A stretch of 9,186 nt of DNA from Pseudomonadota bacterium. GTDB lineage: Bacteria; Pseudomonadota; Gammaproteobacteria; Burkholderiales; Burkholderiaceae_D. Where the stretch lies: the NCBI GenBank assembly GCA_023391395.1, contig JAEWBA010000188.1, positions 1 to 9,186 of the forward strand. Reading direction: 5' to 3'. A program made the translations under genes and the position numbers. The notes under the pieces were generated by a model that was not told the DNA's origin, made no database searches, and saw nothing but the letters and a program-made list of their open reading frames with translations. Positions 6,122 through 9,186 of the stretch are shown here, one piece after another. The stretch's first letter is position 1; the number at the start of each line of letters is the position of its first letter.

Positions 6122-7249
6122 CTAGCGGCCAGGCACGAACACGGTGGCCGCGCCCACGGCGCTCGCTCCGCTGGTGCCAAGGCTGCCGGTGCCACCCGTT
6201 CCGGTGCTCACCATTCCGGTGGTGCCGGAAATACCGGTCGATCCGGCGCTGCCGAGAGTGCCGGTGAAGGTTCCGGTGTTGTTCGGGAGGAAGCTGGGGA
6301 GGGAGCTTGTGCCCGACCCGATGGCTGTCGAACCTGTGCCGCTAGATCCGATACTGGTAGAACCTATGCCCGTCGAACCGACGCCAGTGGAACCGATACC
6401 GGTGGAACCGGTGGAACCGATGCTCGTGGTACCGGTGCCTGTGGAGCCAATAATCGTAGAGCCGCTACCTGTGGAACCAATGCCGGTAGAACCGATGCCA
6501 GTAGAACCAATACTCGTGTTGCCGATGCCAGTAGACCCGATGCCCGTAGAACCAGTAGAGCCGATCCCTGTAGAGCCAATGCCTGTCGTACCGAAGCCGT
6601 TGCCGGTGCTGGAACCGAATGGCGAGGAAGTATTGCCGAAGCCGCCGCCGGTTGTAGCCGGAACTGGCGTGGTGATGGGGGCAGGGCTCGGCAGTCCGAT
6701 GGTCGAGGTGCCGGGCGTGCCGGGAACCACTCCGCCGGTACCGCCGGTAGACGTCGTGGATTGCTGACGGATCAGTTGGCCCCGGATTTCGCCGTTCGGG
6801 AAAGCCGCGGTATGCACGTCGAAATACATGTCGCCTGCCAACAAGGTGTCGACCTGGGTCGAACTCAGCACCGACTGCCCCGACCACTGGCCGCTGCCAG
6901 CCGGACTCTCCATCAAGGAAAGGACGATTGGGCCGTTGATGCCGCGTGCCCCTTCGTGGATATGGACGGATGCGCCGCTCAGACCACTGGTGGTCACGGT
7001 GGCCTGCAACAGGCGGGTGCCGCGGTTCAGGGTCGCCGCACCGGAAGCGCGCGCCGCGCTGGCGGTGGGTGGTGTCTGTTCGGCACCAGTCAGGCTGGCG
7101 GTAAAGGAATCGACTTGCGACGTGGCGCCGGTGTCGTTGCCCGTATTGGATATACCAAGCAGGGAATCATCGCTGCCACCGCCGCAGGAAACCAGCAGGA
7201 ACGCCGACGCAAGCAGCGCCATCCTGCGCAGGATAGGCACGGAAGTCAT
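6122..7249 (-). CDS. CHRD-domain lipoprotein with a Gly/Ser/Thr repeat tail
   Basis: A 375-residue exported lipoprotein. ATG 7249 follows a strong AAGGAGGT site at 8-base spacing. The signal peptide ends in the lipobox LVSC (C22), followed by GGGSDDS; no Asp at +2, so outer-membrane sorting is likely. Residues about 47-160 form a CHRD domain (named for chordin): SFTASLTGAEQTPP, VHIHEGARGINGPIV (95-109), GQWSGQSVLSSTQVDTLLAGD and the terminal YFDVHTAAFPNGEIRGQL (142-159). CHRD proteins are widespread in bacteria but their function is not settled. A Pro/Thr linker follows, then roughly 90 residues built from STGIG units (221-312), and a last Gly/Thr/Ser-rich stretch ending FVPGR without a recognised sorting motif. 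It is divergent from the DUF3617 gene across a 160-base region. Confidence 0.88.
   Translation of the reverse strand: MTSVPILRRMALLASAFLLVSCGGGSDDSLLGISNTGNDTGATSQVDSFTASLTGAEQTPPTASAARASGAATLNRGTRLLQATVTTSGLSGASVHIHEGARGINGPIVLSLMESPAGSGQWSGQSVLSSTQVDTLLAGDMYFDVHTAAFPNGEIRGQLIRQQSTTSTGGTGGVVPGTPGTSTIGLPSPAPITTPVPATTGGGFGNTSSPFGSSTGNGFGTTGIGSTGIGSTGSTGIGSTGIGNTSIGSTGIGSTGIGSTGSGSTIIGSTGTGTTSIGSTGSTGIGSTGVGSTGIGSTSIGSSGTGSTAIGSGTSSLPSFLPNNTGTFTGTLGSAGSTGISGTTGMVSTGTGGTGSLGTSGASAVGAATVFVPGR
6314..6589 (-). repeat. Degenerate 15-bp tandem repeat encoding STGIG units
   Basis: This in-frame array within the CHRD lipoprotein codes for about 17 copies of a five-residue unit (STGIG and variants such as NTSIG, STGVG, TTSIG), with a few three-residue STG inserts (9-bp units). 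Copies differ at many synonymous positions, so the array looks old rather than freshly expanded. All length changes are multiples of three, so copy-number change would alter tail length without breaking the frame. Read on the opposite strand it gives a spurious Pro-Val-Glu-Pro repeat frame. Confidence 0.85.
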
Positions 7250-7353
7250 GATCACACACCTCCTTAGTGCTGTGAGCAGACTGGCGAAGCTTCGTTCCTG
7301 AATCGGCAGACGATATGCGATGTTTGGCAAGCAGCGGTGCAAAAGCCGAAGCA

Positions 7354-7382
7354 TTGTGCCGACAAGAGATAGGGAGTAGCAT
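7354..7382 (+). promoter_or_regulatory. Possible sigma70-type promoter for the DUF3617 gene
   Basis: TTGTGC (7354-7359) and TAGCAT (7377-7382) are separated by 17 bases, 27 bases before the start codon, giving a short leader that holds AAAGGAG (7398-7404). Three of six and four of six positions match the consensus, so this is only a fair candidate. The rest of the 160-base divergent region (7250-7409) contains a GAAGCTTC palindrome at 7286-7293; no convincing promoter was found for the lipoprotein gene. Confidence 0.35.
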
Positions 7383-7409
7383 TTGTGCACTCTTTTCAAA
7401 GGAGAAACC

Positions 7410-7937
7410 ATGCATAACTTCCTGTTTGCGGTTCTGGCTGCGGCCCTCTTCTCCATGAGCACCGGTGCGGGCGCGGCGACACAGATGAAAGCCGGCCTGT
7501 GGGAAATGACCATGAAATCCGACGCCATGAAGAACATGCCCAAGATCCCGCCGGAACAGATGGAGCAGATGCGCAAGATGGGCGTGAACATCCCGGAAAT
7601 GAAGGATGGCGCCATGGTCACCAAGGTCTGCATCACCAAGGAAATGGCGTCGCGCGACGAGCCGCCGGCCATGGATAAGGAAAGCGGCTGCCAGCCCAAA
7701 AACTTCCAGCGCAGTGGCAACAGCTACTCTGTGGACATCATCTGCAACGGCGCTTTGAAGGGCGAGGGTAAGGGCAAGGGCAGTTTCTCGGGCGACCAGA
7801 GCTTCACTTCCACTTACGATTTCAAGGGCAGCATGCATGGCCAGCCCGTGACCCAGCATCACGAAACCAGCGGCCGTTGGCTGAGCGCCGATTGTGGCAG
7901 CGTGAAGCCGGTTGATGCGCTGATGAAACGGAAATAG
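7410..7937 (+). CDS. Exported DUF3617-family protein
   Basis: A 175-residue protein. ATG 7410 follows AAAGGAG at 5-base spacing; the TTG at 7383 is less likely. The first 22-23 residues are a signal peptide (MHNFLFAVLAAALFSM, cleavage near GAGAA/TQ). The mature part starts MKAGLWEMTM, the typical DUF3617 opening, and has a Met-rich segment (residues 33-69, nine Met) with PPEQMEQMRKMGVN, then VCITKEMA and four Cys (C74, C94, C112, C162) that could form two disulfides in the periplasm. The end SGRWLSADCGSVKP (154-167) is also family-like. The function of DUF3617 is unknown; no enzyme motif is seen. Transcription is divergent from the CHRD lipoprotein, and a strong terminator lies about 90 bases after the stop codon. 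Confidence 0.88.
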   Translation: MHNFLFAVLAAALFSMSTGAGAATQMKAGLWEMTMKSDAMKNMPKIPPEQMEQMRKMGVNIPEMKDGAMVTKVCITKEMASRDEPPAMDKESGCQPKNFQRSGNSYSVDIICNGALKGEGKGKGSFSGDQSFTSTYDFKGSMHGQPVTQHHETSGRWLSADCGSVKPVDALMKRK

Positions 7938-7962
7938 GCGGCGTTGCCATAGATATGGGATT

Positions 7963-7989
7963 TTGCGCGCGTACGCAGTCCGCTATAGT
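7963..7989 (+). promoter_or_regulatory. Candidate promoter of the small RNA
   Basis: TATAGT (7984-7989) is a close -10 match. The best -35 is TTGCGC (7963-7968) at a short 15-base spacing, or TTTGCG one base earlier at 16. A start near 7996 would yield an RNA of about 65 bases ending at the terminator. It lies outside any coding region, 26 bases past the DUF3617 stop codon. Confidence 0.4.
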
Positions 7990-7995
7990 TGGCCC

Positions 7996-8060
7996 GTCTC
8001 TTTCCATTCCCTAAGGGCATGGAATTAACCCGCGACCGCAAGGCTCGCGGGTTTTTCTTT
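7996..8060 (+). ncRNA. Probable two-hairpin small RNA (or structured 3' UTR)
   Basis: The segment holds two adjacent hairpins. The first is TTCCAT (8002-8007), T, CCC (8009-8011), loop TAA, GGG (8015-8017), C, ATGGAA (8019-8024): nine pairs with one T/C internal mismatch. The second is the 9-bp terminator stem at 8027-8053. Only two bases separate them. With a -10 box seven bases ahead, this is the layout of a short independent small RNA. It could instead be the end of the DUF3617 mRNA. I do not recognise the family; the Rfam betaproteobacterial toxic small RNA family is one thing to compare with. The 5' end is an estimate. Confidence 0.42.
8027..8060 (+). terminator. Strong rho-independent terminator
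   Basis: AACCCGCGA (8027-8035) pairs perfectly with TCGCGGGTT (8045-8053) around a nine-base loop, CCGCAAGGC, and is followed by a T-rich tail to 8060. It ends the DUF3617 transcript and/or the small RNA proposed just before it. The AA at the stem base could let it act weakly on the other strand, but no gene there needs it. Confidence 0.88.
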
Positions 8061-8122
8061 GGCTCACATCACACCTCTTGCACACTCGTTGATTTGCCTG
8101 CGGATATCGGCTTGCCCGGTTC

Positions 8123-8150
8123 TTGCATGCGTCGCACTGCTGCCTATACT
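8123..8150 (+). promoter_or_regulatory. Sigma70-type promoter of the small secreted protein gene
   Basis: TTGCAT (8123-8128) and TATACT (8145-8150) are spaced by 16 bases. A start near 8157 gives a leader of about 23 bases that carries GGAGGT just before ATG 8180. Confidence 0.6.
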
Positions 8151-8179
8151 GGACTCTTTGAAGATCGATGGAGGTAGCT

Positions 8180-8497
8180 ATGGGCAAGCAAGATCGATAT
8201 GGATTGGCTGTTGCCGCATGGTTGGCTCTGACGGGAGCGGCCTTCGCGCAGAACGCGCCGCTGGAAGGCATCAGAGAAAGCACTGATCCGCAAAAGGTAG
8301 CGGAAGTCGAGCAGCGCGCCCGTGAGATCATGGACCGGCACCAGCAGCAGGCGTCGGGCGAGAGCGGGACATCGGCAACCCGTTCCAGTCGGGAAGCAGC
8401 GCCCAATAAGTATCGCGAACCGGGAAGAGATCGCATGAATCGCGGCCATCGCCCGGGAAAGATGCAAGGCGAAAGCGACGGGACGTCACAGCGTTAG
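8180..8497 (+). CDS. Small exported hydrophilic protein of unknown function
   Basis: A 105-residue protein. ATG 8180 is chosen because GGAGGT (8170-8175) lies 4 bases upstream; the in-frame ATG at 8168 overlaps that site. Residues 1-23 are a signal peptide with cleavage AFA/QN. The mature part begins with a short helix-forming stretch, STDPQKVAEVEQRAREIM (34-51), then a polar, probably disordered tail rich in Gln, Ser, Arg and Gly, with basic RDRMNRGHRPGKMQ near the end. No Cys, no lipobox, no known domain. Signal peptide plus promoter plus strong ribosome site make it a believable gene. Such small exported proteins with a STDP-x(5)-VEQ-A motif seem familiar from Oxalobacteraceae, but I cannot name a family. 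It has its own promoter and is followed by a weak hairpin, so it is probably monocistronic. Confidence 0.75.
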   Translation: MGKQDRYGLAVAAWLALTGAAFAQNAPLEGIRESTDPQKVAEVEQRAREIMDRHQQQASGESGTSATRSSREAAPNKYREPGRDRMNRGHRPGKMQGESDGTSQR

Positions 8498-8515
8498 AAA
8501 GCAGGCGCAAGCATG

Positions 8516-8581
8516 GCCCTGGAGAGGGCGATTGTCATTGCCGTATCTGATCCGGCTCAATGATGAGGGCTGTTGCAGCCC
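8516..8581 (+). other. Two small hairpins after the secreted protein gene
   Basis: GCCCT-GGAG-AGGGC (8516-8529) and GGGCTG-TTG-CAGCCC (8567-8581) are perfect short dyads in the 170-base gap before the next gene. Neither is followed by a T run, so they are weak terminator candidates at best. The second lies just ahead of the promoter at 8601. Confidence 0.35.
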
Positions 8582-8600
8582 ATGCGTTCCTGTATGCATG

Positions 8601-8628
8601 TTGAAACCCTCATCCGCCTGTTTATACT
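8601..8628 (+). promoter_or_regulatory. Sigma70-type promoter of the DUF1269-like gene
   Basis: TTGAAA (8601-8606) and TATACT (8623-8628) are separated by 16 bases, a good match to the consensus. The leader is about 33 bases and contains GGAGGAG (8655-8661). CATGC (8581-8585) and GCATG (8596-8600) form a small dyad that abuts the -35 box and could be a regulator site. The -10 box and the spacing are the same as in the promoter at 8123-8150. Confidence 0.65.
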
Positions 8629-8667
8629 GAATCCTCATGTTCTGACCCGTGCTTGGAGGAGACGATC

Positions 8668-9183
8668 ATGCGGCATCGACTCTATTATCTGCTTCCCGAC
8701 GTGGAAGCGGCGAGGCGCGTGCGCGACGATCTGCTGCTCAATCGCATCGAACACCGGCGTATCAGCTTTATGACCGGCGGAGCGGATCTCCCGGATGACT
8801 TGCCGGAAGCCAATGTCCTGCAAAGAACCGATATGGTGCACGGCGCCGAGTCCGGCATGGTCATGGGGGCGATGCTCGGCATCGCGGTCGGCGCGCTGAT
8901 CACCTTTTATTTCGATATCTCGGCCGAATCCGCTGAAGCAGTCGTGGTCCTGATCGCGGCGGCGGCCGGCTTGCTATTCGGCGGCTGGGCGGCCAGCATG
9001 GTAGCGGCAGCGCTGCCCAATTCCCGCCTGAAAGCCTTCTATCCCGAACTCGAGAAGGGCAAGCTGTTGATGATCGTGGATGTGCCGGCGCGGCGCGTCA
9101 ACGAAATCGAGAGGATGCTGGCGGAACGCCACCCCGAAAGCGGCTTCGGTGGCGAAGAGCCGCATGTCCCGGTCTTTCCATAG
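8668..9183 (+). CDS. DUF1269-like two-helix membrane protein
   Basis: A 171-residue protein; ATG 8668 follows GGAGGAG at 6-base spacing. An N-terminal cytoplasmic ferredoxin-like half (MRHRLYYLLPDVEAARRVRD, RIEHRRISFM) is followed by a hinge VLQRTDMVHGAESG (50-63), two Gly/Ala-rich membrane helices (about 64-82 and 91-115) and a C-terminal half with LMIVDVPARRVNEIERML (134-151), which again looks like a beta-alpha element. This arrangement is what DUF1269-type proteins of Burkholderiales show. The Gly-rich first helix resembles glycine-zipper segments that pack or form oligomers in membranes. Function is unknown; a stress role is sometimes suggested for relatives but nothing here proves it. 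It ends three bases before the window edge. Confidence 0.8.
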   Translation: MRHRLYYLLPDVEAARRVRDDLLLNRIEHRRISFMTGGADLPDDLPEANVLQRTDMVHGAESGMVMGAMLGIAVGALITFYFDISAESAEAVVVLIAAAAGLLFGGWAASMVAAALPNSRLKAFYPELEKGKLLMIVDVPARRVNEIERMLAERHPESGFGGEEPHVPVFP

Positions 9184-9186
9184 ACG

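Noticed and set aside
6314..6589. Regular short repeats that might suggest a CRISPR array
   Set aside because: The unit is about 15 bp with no unique spacers, and it is in frame inside a coding region.
6144..6767. A 207-codon plus-strand frame rich in Pro-Val-Glu-Pro repeats
   Set aside because: It is the antisense reading of the STGIG repeat array of the CHRD lipoprotein. The lipoprotein frame has the signal peptide, lipobox and domain, so the Pro-rich frame is a shadow.
7990..8060. A tRNA gene, because of the strong -10 box and stems
   Set aside because: Only two hairpins are present, with no cloverleaf, anticodon arm or T-loop sequence.

Overview
The window looks like ordinary chromosomal DNA from a high-GC betaproteobacterium, most likely Burkholderiales of the Oxalobacteraceae type (Massilia/Herbaspirillum relatives). 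This placement is inferred from the protein families (GspA/GspB pair, SirB2, CHRD lipoprotein, DUF3617 and DUF1269-like proteins), GC-rich codon third positions and Shine-Dalgarno use; the genus cannot be fixed from sequence alone. No transposase, phage gene, rRNA, tRNA or CRISPR array is visible.

Layout. Everything from 1 to about 7249 is on the minus strand, and everything after 7410 is on the plus strand. Reading the minus strand in its direction of transcription: a CHRD-domain lipoprotein with a long STGIG-repeat tail (7249-6122); gspA (6011-4374) and gspB (4350-3601), a two-gene unit for type II secretin assembly; a 300-base gap; a membrane diguanylate cyclase with a GGEEF site and an I-site (3300-2149); a PaaI-type hotdog thioesterase (1924-1499); a secreted His-rich protein with its own terminator (1252-824); and a two-gene unit of sirB2-like (731-360) and a cyclic-nucleotide-binding-domain protein that runs off the left edge (332-1).

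On the plus strand: a secreted DUF3617 protein (7410-7937); a probable small RNA or 3' UTR element ending in a strong intrinsic terminator (about 7996-8060); a small secreted protein (8180-8497); and a two-TM DUF1269-like membrane protein (8668-9183). The last two genes have similar sigma70-type promoters with the same -10 hexamer and the same spacer.

The common theme is cell-envelope and signalling housekeeping: secretin assembly, c-di-GMP synthesis, lipoproteins and exported proteins of unknown role. I do not see a clear new multi-gene system. The points most worth a second look are the two-hairpin RNA at 7963-8060, the GC-rich stem that would cover the gspA start, a 17-base exact direct repeat that brackets the diguanylate cyclase gene and its upstream gap, and a possible unrecognised plus-strand small ORF in that gap.
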